In this document: in pieces, positions 23,667-31,843 of the stretch
Layout: each line of letters starts with the position of its first letter
Position numbering within the stretch: the stretch's first letter is position 1
Source: Emticicia sp031378345
Lineage (GTDB): Bacteria; Bacteroidota; Bacteroidia; Cytophagales; Spirosomataceae
Assembly (NCBI GenBank): GCA_031378345.1
Contig: JANNDY010000105.1
Span: 1-64,000 of the forward strand
Direction of reading: 5' to 3'
DNA length: 64,000 bases
Program-made: the position numbers and the translations under genes
The notes under the pieces: model-generated
What the model was told of the DNA's origin: nothing
The model's input: the letters and a program-made list of their open reading frames with translations, nothing else
Databases searched by the model: none

Positions 23667-24455
23667 ATGGACTACGAATTTGATTTTGATATTTTTGATA
23701 AGAAAGAAATTCCTAAAATAAAGAATTTAGTAAAAAACGTAAACTTCAAAGATTTGATTATTTTTGAAAATGACGATTATATTCTTATCAATAAACCTCC
23801 TTACCTTTCGAGCCTCGACGAGCGTACGCAAGATAAACATTATAGTATTTTGCGTTTAGCCAAAGAATATTCTGACGATGCCCAGCTTTGCCACCGCCTC
23901 GACAAAGAAACTTCGGGTGTGCTTGCCATTGCAAAAAATCCTGCGGCATATCGAAGTATGGCGATGCAATTTGAAGCCCGTGAAGTAACAAAGCGTTATC
24001 ATGCAGTAGTCAATGGCGTACATAGTTTGGAAAATATTTCAGTTTATTTGCCAATTGCTCAGTTGCGAGATGGCACTGGCGTTAGAATTGACCGAGAAAA
24101 AGGTAAAATTGCCGAAACAATTTTCAATACTTTGAAAGTTTATCGCTACTATTCTTTGCTCGAATGTATGCCAATTACTGGGCGAATGCACCAGATTCGA
24201 GTACATTTGCAGTGTTTGAAAGCCCCAATCGTTTGCGACCCAATGTATGGCGGAGATGATATTCGACTTTCGCAATTGAAAAGCAAAAATTTCAACCTCA
24301 AAAATGGCACTGAAGAGTTGCCACTTATCAGACGAGTGGCTTTGCACGCACATTCGCTTACGTTTCGATTATTGAATGACGAAGTTATAAAAATTGAAGC
24401 CCCTTATCCAAAAGATTTTAATGTGCTGGTCAAGCAATTAGATAAATTTAGTTGA
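23667..24455 (+). CDS. RluA-family pseudouridine synthase
   Basis: A 262-residue enzyme that isomerises uridine to pseudouridine in RNA. The catalytic Asp79 lies in the invariant CHRLDKETSGVLAIAK; the substrate-binding PITGRMHQIRVHLQ and the C-terminal ALHAHSLTFRLL also fit. There is no S4 domain at the N-terminus. The target base (rRNA or tRNA) cannot be read from the sequence. The start at 23667 (MDYEFDFDIF) is supported by the promoter position. Confidence 0.9.
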   Translation: MDYEFDFDIFDKKEIPKIKNLVKNVNFKDLIIFENDDYILINKPPYLSSLDERTQDKHYSILRLAKEYSDDAQLCHRLDKETSGVLAIAKNPAAYRSMAMQFEAREVTKRYHAVVNGVHSLENISVYLPIAQLRDGTGVRIDREKGKIAETIFNTLKVYRYYSLLECMPITGRMHQIRVHLQCLKAPIVCDPMYGGDDIRLSQLKSKNFNLKNGTEELPLIRRVALHAHSLTFRLLNDEVIKIEAPYPKDFNVLVKQLDKFS

Positions 24456-24461
24456 TGAAAT

Positions 24462-26588
24462 ATGAGAAAAATTTTATCTTTATTTTTGCAAAAAGAACAA
24501 ATAAAAACTTTGTGCCTTAGTGTCTTGGTGGCTATATTCTCTTTGCCACGAAGACTCAAAGACACTAAGAAAATTAAATGTACTTTGTGCATTAGTGCTT
24601 TTGTATCTCTGTGCCTCACTACTTCCTTCGCCCAAACTCGTCCACGCCCTGAAATCAATTTGGATGAATTTATTCAACGAGTATTTCCTGTTCAACAAGA
24701 AAATATCAACTACGACGACCTCTACGAGTCGCTTTACCAACTTTATCAAAATCCACTTGACCTAAACGCCGCAACGAGTGAAGAACTATCTTCGATTTAT
24801 GTTCTTTCGCAAGCACAAATCAAAAATATCTTGGAACATCGGCAACAAAATGGCGATTTTCTGAGTATTTATGAGCTTCAAGCTGTACCAAATCTCGACA
24901 TAGAAACCATTAATCGCTTGCTACCTTTTGTAGAAATAAAATATAAATTTTCGGTCAATGATTTAAAAAATCGCCTCACAAATGCCACTGAGCATTATTT
25001 TGTGCTACGAAGCGACCAAGTTTTAGAAAAAGCCAAAGGTTTTGAGGACGGGAAATACTTAGGTTCACCTCAAAGATTATATGCACGTTATCGCCTGAGC
25101 CACCCGAAAGATTTTCAGGTAGGTTTTATTGTTGAAAAAGATGCTGGCGAAAAAAACTACCTCGATTATTATACTTTTCATTTTCAATTACGCAACAAAG
25201 GAAAGTTAAAAAACTTAGTTTTGGGCGATTATCAAGTACAATTTGGGCAAGGATTAGTTTGTTCGGCTGGCTTTGCTTTAGGCAAAGGAAGCGAAGCAAT
25301 TGCCACAACTCGTCGCAGTAATTTGGGCATAAAACCCTACGGTTCTTTGCTCGAAGGAGGCTATTTTAGAGGTGCTGCGGCTACTTATCAATTAGGAAAA
25401 ATAGACCTAACTGGTTTTTATTCTTATACAAAAAGAGATGCAAATGTTGATGAAGTTGATGGCGAAAGAGAAGATTATTTTAGTTCGATTCTTACAGGGG
25501 GCTACCATCGAACAGAATCAGAATTGGCTCGAAAAAATCAACTATCAGAACAAAATATAGGCATAAATGCTCTTTTTAGACTACGAAATGGGCAAATTGG
25601 GGCAACAATGCTCAATACACAATTTGATGCCGTACTTCAACGAACACCGTATTTGTATAATAAATTTGAGTTTTCGGGAAAGCAAAACTTGATTATTGGA
25701 ACGAACTTTACTTATACTTGGCAAAATTTCAATTTCTTTGGCGAAGCTGCCCGTTCAAGTAGCGGAGGCATTGGTGCGATTGGTGGATTTGTTGCCGCCC
25801 TCAGCCGACAAGTTGAATGGGCAGTGAATGTACGCAGTTTTGATAAGAATTTTCATAGTTTTTATGCCAATGCTTTTGGCGAAAGTAGTCGAACCATCAA
25901 TGAGCAGGGTATTTATTGGGGCTTGAAATATATGCCAAAAAAAGGCTTGACTTTCAGTGGTTTTTATGACCGTTTTAAGTTTCCTTGGTTGAAATATCTG
26001 GTTGATGCTCCCTCTGATGGTTTCGATTATTTGCTCAGAATGACTTATCAACCCAATAAAAAAACGCTGTTTTATGCCCAATATCATGAAGAGCATAAGG
26101 GCAAAAATTTACCTAATAATACAACAGTTTCGGACTATGTTGTAAGCACTAAACGACAAAGCATTTCGGCAAATTTTGAGTATGCTGTTAATCGAACTTT
26201 CAAGACCCAAACTCGCGTGCAGATGAACACTTTTCAATATGCAAACGCCTCACAATCAAGAGGTTATGTAATAATGCAAGATCTTGAAGGTTCAATAAAA
26301 CGCCTACAATTAAAGGGCAGAGTTGCCTATTTCAACACCGATGATTATGATTCCAGAATCTATGCTTATGAGAATGATGTGCTTTATGCAGTGTCGCTTC
26401 CTGCCTATTATGGCAAGGGGTTTCGCACCTATTTGATTGCTCGTTATGGCATCAATCGGCACTTAGATTTGTGGCTTCGTTTTGCCCGAACACAAATCAG
26501 CGACCGTGAAACTATTGGTAGTGGCACTGACCTAATCAATGCTCCGCATAAATCAGATATTAAAATGCAGGTGAGGTATCGGTTTTAA
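24462..26588 (+). CDS. Outer-membrane protein with helix-hairpin-helix domain
   Basis: A 708-residue protein. Residues ~98-165 hold two ComEA-like helix-hairpin-helix motifs (LNAATSEELSSIYVLSQAQI; FLSIYELQAVPNLDIETINR). The remainder, about 530 residues, looks like an outer-membrane beta-barrel rich in alternating aromatic strands and ends VRYRF. The first ~60 residues are odd: the sequence between MRKILSLFL and LTTSFAQ is encoded by three copies of a dispersed CACTAAG-type repeat. The third copy encodes TLCISAFVSLCL, which serves as the hydrophobic core of the apparent signal peptide. It starts six bases after the pseudouridine synthase gene. Its function is unknown. Confidence 0.75.
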   Translation: MRKILSLFLQKEQIKTLCLSVLVAIFSLPRRLKDTKKIKCTLCISAFVSLCLTTSFAQTRPRPEINLDEFIQRVFPVQQENINYDDLYESLYQLYQNPLDLNAATSEELSSIYVLSQAQIKNILEHRQQNGDFLSIYELQAVPNLDIETINRLLPFVEIKYKFSVNDLKNRLTNATEHYFVLRSDQVLEKAKGFEDGKYLGSPQRLYARYRLSHPKDFQVGFIVEKDAGEKNYLDYYTFHFQLRNKGKLKNLVLGDYQVQFGQGLVCSAGFALGKGSEAIATTRRSNLGIKPYGSLLEGGYFRGAAATYQLGKIDLTGFYSYTKRDANVDEVDGEREDYFSSILTGGYHRTESELARKNQLSEQNIGINALFRLRNGQIGATMLNTQFDAVLQRTPYLYNKFEFSGKQNLIIGTNFTYTWQNFNFFGEAARSSSGGIGAIGGFVAALSRQVEWAVNVRSFDKNFHSFYANAFGESSRTINEQGIYWGLKYMPKKGLTFSGFYDRFKFPWLKYLVDAPSDGFDYLLRMTYQPNKKTLFYAQYHEEHKGKNLPNNTTVSDYVVSTKRQSISANFEYAVNRTFKTQTRVQMNTFQYANASQSRGYVIMQDLEGSIKRLQLKGRVAYFNTDDYDSRIYAYENDVLYAVSLPAYYGKGFRTYLIARYGINRHLDLWLRFARTQISDRETIGSGTDLINAPHKSDIKMQVRYRF
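24504..24615. repeat. Three CACTAAG-type repeats inside a signal-peptide coding region
   Basis: Copy 1 at 24504-24532 (CTTTGTGCCTTAGTGTCTTG...) and copy 2 in inverted orientation at 24545-24569 (GCCACGAAGACTCAAAG...) form a large hairpin. Copy 3 at 24582-24615 has copy-1 orientation. It is the same family as the inverted ends of the GxxExxY cassette. Confidence 0.75.
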
Positions 26589-26605
26589 GCTTTCTACGAG
26601 CTATT

Positions 26606-29482
26606 TTATTTAAAACTCATCAAATAACTACTCAAATCAGACAGTTCTTGTTCTTTCAAGCCCATTGAAGTTGGGTCAGGCATTAACGATTTGGACATTT
26701 TTTCTTTTTTCAAAATGTCTGCAACTTTTATAACTTGTTTTTCTCCAGTAGCATCTTTCATTATAATGTTTTTGCCATCATCGCCGAGCAAAAATCCCAT
26801 GTAATATTTGCCTTTTTTTGTTGTGATTGTCCAGCTCTCAAAGCCAAAAACCATGCTTGCTGATGGGTTAATAATGGCATCCAAAAGACTTAGTTTATCA
26901 AATTTTTTATGAATATTGGTCAAATCTGGGCCAATATCTTTACCATTTTCGCTATGACGATGGCAAGTTGTGCAGTAAGTAGCAAAAATAATCTTTCCTT
27001 TTTCGTCATTGCCCTCCATGCGATTGACAAAATCTAATTTCAAAGGCGAGCCATTTCTTGGAAAAAACTGACTGGCTAAAATTCGTACTTTTTGTTCTGG
27101 ATTATTGAAGATTTCTTCGCTAACTTCTTTTGCAATTTTATCATTTAATTGGTAGCCAGCTTTCATGTCAACCAAAATATTTCCTCCGTCAGGGTCTTGT
27201 GCCATCAACTTTGCAACCTTTATTTTTTCTTCGTCAGGAGTCTTTTTATTGACCAATATTTCTTTCAAAGCCAACATTCTTTTCATGTTTGGAGAAGTAA
27301 TTTCAGCCGAAATACTCGCCCAATTCATCAAATCTGACCAATCATTATTCTTTCTAAAATTCAACCACCAAAGTGCCTGTTCCGAAACGTCTTTCAAGGA
27401 AGATTTTGATAATCCAATCATTGCCAAAACCGCTGTTTTTTCTTTAATAAATGCCAAACCAGTGATAGATTTTGAGCGAAAAGTTTCGCTTGAAGCATTG
27501 AGTGCATTTGCTTTTAAATCTTCAATCGCAATGGCTGGATGCAAACGCCAGGCGATATTTTGCAATTGCTCTGAGGAATTTTTAAATTGAGATTTTGCCA
27601 ACTCATATACCTGCGTTTCTTTGCGGTCGGATGCTGAGCCGAGTGCTTCCAAATACCATGTATCTTGTCCATCATATTGTTGTAATAGTTTAGTTATAAG
27701 GCTTTTACATTTTTCAAAAGGTACATCACGTAAAGCAATTGACACTTCTCGGCGAATCTCGGCACTTGGGTCATTCACTACTTTTTCGCACAAAGAAACG
27801 ATTTCTTTTTGCCCACGCAAAGCTCGAAAAGCAACCAAACGAATGTTTTCATCTGGCGATTTTAATAGTTCTTCAACAATCGTTTTTCCTTCATTTCCAA
27901 GTTGAGCTAAAAGCCAGATTGCTCTTGCACGATGGAAAGGGTTTTCTGCCAAAAGCATCTCTTGTAATGCAGGTATTGATTTTTGTCCGCCTAAAAGTAA
28001 TGCCTCAAAACCCAAATATCGAACATTTTGTGCAGGGTTTTTTAGTGCCAAAATTTGCCCCTCAATGCTTGAAATATCAATTTTTGGACTTGTCAATTTC
28101 TTTCCTTTTGGCGTAAGTCGGTAAATTCTTCCATACGCTTTTTTGTCGTGCATGGCGTGTCCGCCTACGATGGGGTCGTACCAATCGGCGATGAAAATTG
28201 AGCCATCAGTTCCTGCACAAACATCTGAAGGTCTGAACCATTTTCGGGTATCTCTTCCTGTTTCGTACCAGTCATATTTTTCGCTGGAAACCGAGCCTTG
28301 CGAACTCACAAAGTCATTACGTTTGAGTTCAAATCCTGCTCCTTTTTTCACAGTGAAATAATTAAAAATCACATTTCTCCCTGCCTCGGCATTTAGCAAC
28401 ATTCCTCTGTATTTTTCACCAAACGCATCGCCTTCGTACACATGAAAACCTGTTGGCGAACCAGCACCGGCATTATCTCCAGCGGGCATTACACCGGGGT
28501 CTTCTTGATGCCATGATGAAGTAAACATATCTTGGTTGGGGCGACGGTCGGCTTGCCAAGTTCGAGTACCATCCGATGAAAAATATCCAGCGTTTCCATT
28601 TTCAATTAAGAAGCTCGTACGGCAAGCAATCACTTGGTCGTCGTTGTCATTTTGCCACATATTTCCGTAAGAATCCATCGCTACTTCATACGAATTTCTG
28701 AAATTATGCCCTAAAACTTTCAAGCCTTTGCCATCTTTTCCAACTTTTAGAGCCATGCCACCTACCCAAATTCGACCGTCGTCAGATACTTGATTTCCTT
28801 GATTTTTGTCGTTATAGGGCGTTCCACCAGTATAAACGCTTCCCGAACGAAGTGTCCAACCAGCTTTATCAGTTACAATATGAGGGCCAGCATTTCCCAC
28901 ATTAAAGAAAAACTGTCCGTCGGGAGCCATCACGCCTGAATGTAAAGAATGGTCATGGTCTTTTCCTCCAAAACCTGTCAAAAAAACCTCTTTTTTATCG
29001 GCTTTGTCATCACCATTTTCGTCTGTAAAAATATATAAATTAGGTGCAGCCGAAACATACACTTTATTGCCAACGACGGCAATGCCAAGTGGCGAAATCA
29101 TTTCTTTATCTTCTACAAAAACAGTCGATTTGTCAGCCTTTCCATCTTGGTTGGTATCTTCCAAAATCATTATTCTTTCACCTTTTTCATGGTTGAGGCG
29201 AGTAGCTGGTTTGTTATTAAAATCTCTATAATTGACAGCCTCCGTTACCCAAACTCTCCCTCGTGCATCAATGTCAATATTGGTTGGATTATAAAACATC
29301 GGCGACTCTGCCCACAGTGAAATTTCCATATCATCGGGGCAAAAAAGTTTGTTAGAATCAGCTTCAATTGCCAAGTCTTTTTCTTTATAATTAGTTATAT
29401 AAAAATTATTAGATGGCTTTTTCAATGAATAAAGTGTCGTTGAAAAAATAATTATTCCTCCGATAAGTAGTGTTTTTTTCAT
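26606..29482 (-). CDS. PVC-type heme-binding CxxCH dehydrogenase-like protein
   Basis: A 958-residue exported protein. Residues ~45-460 form a sugar-dehydrogenase-like beta-propeller (DIDARGRVWVTEAVNYRDF; VCAGTDGSIFIADWYDP). From ~490 to ~800 are HEAT-like repeats (AEIRREVSIALRDVP). Near residue 840 a cytochrome c motif CTTCH with KDIGPDLTNIHKKFD follows. This architecture is the 'membrane-bound dehydrogenase / PVC-type heme-binding' family, thought to oxidise carbohydrates in the periplasm and pass electrons to heme c. Its heme would be attached by the Ccm system, part of which is encoded at 57.8-59.9 kb. A sugar epimerase gene lies nine bases upstream in the same operon. Confidence 0.85.
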   Translation of the reverse strand: MKKTLLIGGIIIFSTTLYSLKKPSNNFYITNYKEKDLAIEADSNKLFCPDDMEISLWAESPMFYNPTNIDIDARGRVWVTEAVNYRDFNNKPATRLNHEKGERIMILEDTNQDGKADKSTVFVEDKEMISPLGIAVVGNKVYVSAAPNLYIFTDENGDDKADKKEVFLTGFGGKDHDHSLHSGVMAPDGQFFFNVGNAGPHIVTDKAGWTLRSGSVYTGGTPYNDKNQGNQVSDDGRIWVGGMALKVGKDGKGLKVLGHNFRNSYEVAMDSYGNMWQNDNDDQVIACRTSFLIENGNAGYFSSDGTRTWQADRRPNQDMFTSSWHQEDPGVMPAGDNAGAGSPTGFHVYEGDAFGEKYRGMLLNAEAGRNVIFNYFTVKKGAGFELKRNDFVSSQGSVSSEKYDWYETGRDTRKWFRPSDVCAGTDGSIFIADWYDPIVGGHAMHDKKAYGRIYRLTPKGKKLTSPKIDISSIEGQILALKNPAQNVRYLGFEALLLGGQKSIPALQEMLLAENPFHRARAIWLLAQLGNEGKTIVEELLKSPDENIRLVAFRALRGQKEIVSLCEKVVNDPSAEIRREVSIALRDVPFEKCKSLITKLLQQYDGQDTWYLEALGSASDRKETQVYELAKSQFKNSSEQLQNIAWRLHPAIAIEDLKANALNASSETFRSKSITGLAFIKEKTAVLAMIGLSKSSLKDVSEQALWWLNFRKNNDWSDLMNWASISAEITSPNMKRMLALKEILVNKKTPDEEKIKVAKLMAQDPDGGNILVDMKAGYQLNDKIAKEVSEEIFNNPEQKVRILASQFFPRNGSPLKLDFVNRMEGNDEKGKIIFATYCTTCHRHSENGKDIGPDLTNIHKKFDKLSLLDAIINPSASMVFGFESWTITTKKGKYYMGFLLGDDGKNIIMKDATGEKQVIKVADILKKEKMSKSLMPDPTSMGLKEQELSDLSSYLMSFK

Positions 29483-29491
29483 GTTGGTTTT

Positions 29492-30364
29492 TTATGCTGG
29501 AAAAACAGATTTTAGAAATTTTCTGTTTTCTAAATAACTTTCAAACATTGGTTGCCCTTTTGGCACAGCTCCCTCGATTTGCAGCCAGCCTTTATAATTG
29601 ATTTCATCTATACATTTTCTGACTTCTTGAAAATCAACTTTTCCTGTGCCTAACAAAAAATTATTTTCTTTGGCATGAAATTCACAAATCATGTTTTGCT
29701 TGCCCAACTCTCGAATTTCAGCATAAATATCATAGCCCATATAGTTGGAATTTGCCACATCATAATAAACTTTCAAGTTGGGAGATTTCACTTCATTGAT
29801 GATATACAAATGTTCTTGGGCACTTAACCAAGATTCTATGCCAAAAGCAATGCCTGCTTGCTCAGCTTTTGGCATCACTTTTTTGAGTTTTTTAATGACA
29901 TTCTGAGTGCCTATTTCGTCATTTTTAAGATCATTATTGGCAAAAAAGGCTAATAAAATGGTTTTTATGCCCAAAATTTTCGCTACATCAATAGCATCTG
30001 AAACCCACTGGTCGGTTCGGTCATCTGACTTGTAAGGAACATTATTCAACTCTCCGATAGCAAAGCCCGAAGGTTTGATATTATACTTTTGAAAAGCCTC
30101 TAAATATTGTTTTTGAATTTTAGAATCACGCAAGTGCATATCGTTGGCAAGCATTCCCATGTTGATTTGCACGCCATCAAGCCCTAATTTTGAGGCAACT
30201 TCAACGGCATTTATGTTGGCACTTTGTCCGATAGACCAATCGCAAGCACCAATTTGAAAGCCATCTTGACTTGATTTTTGAATGAACGAGGAGAAGCTTA
30301 AACCAGCACCAAGCAATACCGCAGTATTTTGGATTGCTTGTCGGCGAGAGATTTTGTTTTCCAT
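29492..30364 (-). CDS. Sugar phosphate isomerase/epimerase family protein, exported
   Basis: A 290-residue TIM-barrel protein of the xylose-isomerase-like/AP endonuclease 2 family (KSPNLKVYYDVANSNYMG; NMICEFHAKENNFLLGTGKVD; GWLQIEGAVP). The N-terminus has ISRRQAIQNTAVLLGAGLS, a twin-arginine-type export signal, so folded and metal-loaded export is likely. It is the first gene of a pair with the heme-binding dehydrogenase-like protein, a combination that suggests periplasmic sugar conversion. The substrate is unknown. Confidence 0.8.
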   Translation of the reverse strand: MENKISRRQAIQNTAVLLGAGLSFSSFIQKSSQDGFQIGACDWSIGQSANINAVEVASKLGLDGVQINMGMLANDMHLRDSKIQKQYLEAFQKYNIKPSGFAIGELNNVPYKSDDRTDQWVSDAIDVAKILGIKTILLAFFANNDLKNDEIGTQNVIKKLKKVMPKAEQAGIAFGIESWLSAQEHLYIINEVKSPNLKVYYDVANSNYMGYDIYAEIRELGKQNMICEFHAKENNFLLGTGKVDFQEVRKCIDEINYKGWLQIEGAVPKGQPMFESYLENRKFLKSVFPA

Positions 30365-30425
30365 AGTATTGGTAATTTTATGGAAAATTAACGATAATTT
30401 TTATCAGTTTTTATCTGTGTTACTA

Positions 30426-31460
30426 CTATTTTTTTCCTTCACAAAACTTCGTCCAAAGCTCCGTTCCTTTTACTTGCTCCATGTGTTTGAGTTGAAGCAA
30501 ATCAACGCACATTTTTTGCGTATCTTTCGTAAGTGCATACACAGCCGCACGGGCATAATAAGCATCAATATTGCGTGGGTCGGCATTGAGGCTTAAAGTG
30601 AGATTTTTTATTGCTGCGGCATATCTTTTTTCCTCTACATTGACATTTGCTTGCATCAAGTGATAATTTGATGCTGTCGGGTCAATTGTATCTTTGGCTG
30701 CATCTATTGAAGCTTGATTTTTACCTGCCATTTTAGCAGACCAACCCATATCAAAGCCCATTTTTATTTCGGCATTTACAGCTTTTCCTTCCAAAGTAGC
30801 AGGAAGCCATTTTCCTTTACTTGCTTTGATGGCTTTTATAAGGTCTTCATTATATCTTTCGTGCGTGCTATTTAAAATTTCTATGCCTTTTATTTCGCCT
30901 AACTTAGTAATAATAAAACGTGCATAAAAATCTCCTGCTTTGTAGTACGGAAAAGTAAAATTTTCAGAAATAAACTGTGCCGCCGACTTATCGGGGTCTA
31001 AGAAAAACGGTTCGAGATAATTGTGTTTTGAAACATAAATAGTGTCTTGACCTTTGGTACGGTATTTTTCTGGGAAAAACCCCAAATTATGAAAACGAGC
31101 AGGAATAAATGTAATTTTAGCCTTTGAAGGTGGGGCAAGTGGGTCTATATTTAATTCTTGAACAACTAATTTTGTTTCGTCAATTTCTAAAACTTCAAGA
31201 AGTGTTGTCTTTCCTACAAGAATTGTATCTCCTTTAATTTTATACGTGCCTTTCCCTGTTTTGCCATTAATGGTTATTTGAAAACTATTATCTTCAAAAA
31301 AAACATAACGCAATTGCATATTTTTTATATCTTCATCAAAAATCGGACTGCCATCTTTTAGGCGAATATCGTCTTTTACCCATTCTCCAATAAGTTTTTC
31401 TTTGAGTGTTTGTGCAAAAAGTTGAGATGTAATTAGCAGAAAAAACAAAATCTTACCCAT
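30426..31460 (-). CDS. Exported lipocalin-like / TonB C-terminal / TPR protein
   Basis: A 344-residue protein with signal peptide MGKILFFLLITSQLFA. Residues ~20-110 resemble a small lipocalin-like domain (LIGEWVKDDIRL; GKGTYKIKGDTILVG). Residues ~160-230 resemble the TonB C-terminal fold (FYARFIITKLGEIKGIEILN; KWLPATLEGKAVNAEIKMG). The end holds TPR units (YAAAIKNLTLSLNADPRN). It lacks a membrane anchor, so it is probably not an energy transducer for a receptor. The gene stands alone and ends before the decayed tRNA. Confidence 0.65.
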   Translation of the reverse strand: MGKILFFLLITSQLFAQTLKEKLIGEWVKDDIRLKDGSPIFDEDIKNMQLRYVFFEDNSFQITINGKTGKGTYKIKGDTILVGKTTLLEVLEIDETKLVVQELNIDPLAPPSKAKITFIPARFHNLGFFPEKYRTKGQDTIYVSKHNYLEPFFLDPDKSAAQFISENFTFPYYKAGDFYARFIITKLGEIKGIEILNSTHERYNEDLIKAIKASKGKWLPATLEGKAVNAEIKMGFDMGWSAKMAGKNQASIDAAKDTIDPTASNYHLMQANVNVEEKRYAAAIKNLTLSLNADPRNIDAYYARAAVYALTKDTQKMCVDLLQLKHMEQVKGTELWTKFCEGKK

Positions 31461-31510
31461 TTTTATAAAAAGTTTATGTTGGGCGAAATATAGTGAAAAT
31501 ATCTAAAAAC

Positions 31511-31544
31511 AAAAAAACCTTGCCATTGCTGACAAGGTTTTTTT
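31511..31544. terminator. Bidirectional terminator before the 344-residue gene
   Basis: A perfect 12-base stem (31511-31522 with 31533-31544) with seven A on one side and seven T on the other. It follows the decayed tRNA copy on the minus strand. Confidence 0.8.
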
Positions 31545-31552
31545 GAACTTTT

Positions 31553-31627
31553 GGGAGAATAATAGGGCTCGAAGTGAAACGTCGCACCGTCGATATGTCG
31601 AACCACACACCCTCAGTACCACAAACC
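31553..31627 (-). pseudogene. Decayed 3' half of a second tRNA-His
   Basis: It matches the intact tRNA-His (31679-31753) from the discriminator base through the T arm to the anticodon loop (CAAACC side), but with a 29-base insertion in the T-arm region. The 5' half is absent. Each copy is followed by its own T-run hairpin, which suggests an old tandem duplication of gene plus terminator. Confidence 0.7.
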
Positions 31628-31630
31628 AAT

Positions 31631-31667
31631 AAAAAAGTCCATCTTTGTAAAAAGACAGACTTTTTTT
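31631..31667 (-). terminator. Terminator of tRNA-His
   Basis: An imperfect hairpin (about 31631-31646 with 31651-31667) with A- and T-rich flanks, directly past the tRNA 3' end on the minus strand. Confidence 0.6.
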
Positions 31668-31678
31668 AGCCATTTTTG

Positions 31679-31753
31679 GGAGAATAATGGGGCTCGAACC
31701 CACGACCCTCGGTACCACAAACCGATGCTCTAACCGACTGAGCTATACTCTCC
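31679..31753 (-). tRNA. tRNA-His (GTG)
   Basis: A complete cloverleaf on the minus strand: acceptor GAGAGTA pairs with TATTCTC, D arm GCTCAGTCGGTTAGAGC, anticodon loop TTGTGGT with anticodon GTG, and T arm GTGGG-TTCGAAC-CCCAT. The extra G(-1) opposite C73, a hallmark of tRNA-His, is present. CCA is not fully encoded. It has its own promoter and terminator. Confidence 0.96.
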
Positions 31754-31771
31754 ATTTTTCCTTTCGGAGTG

Positions 31772-31801
31772 CAAATGTAGCTTGTTTTATTAGATTTTCA
31801 A
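31772..31801 (-). promoter_or_regulatory. tRNA-His promoter
   Basis: On the minus strand TTG (31799-31801), exactly 19 bases, then TACATTTG (31772-31779): a consensus Bacteroidota promoter ending 18 bases before the mature tRNA 5' end. Confidence 0.75.
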
Positions 31802-31843
31802 AAAAATAATTCTCAAATTTACAAAATCCACTAAATCAGTAGC

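Noticed and set aside
31503..31718. Open frame of 71 codons on the minus strand
   Set aside because: It covers the terminators, the decayed tRNA and part of tRNA-His; not coding.
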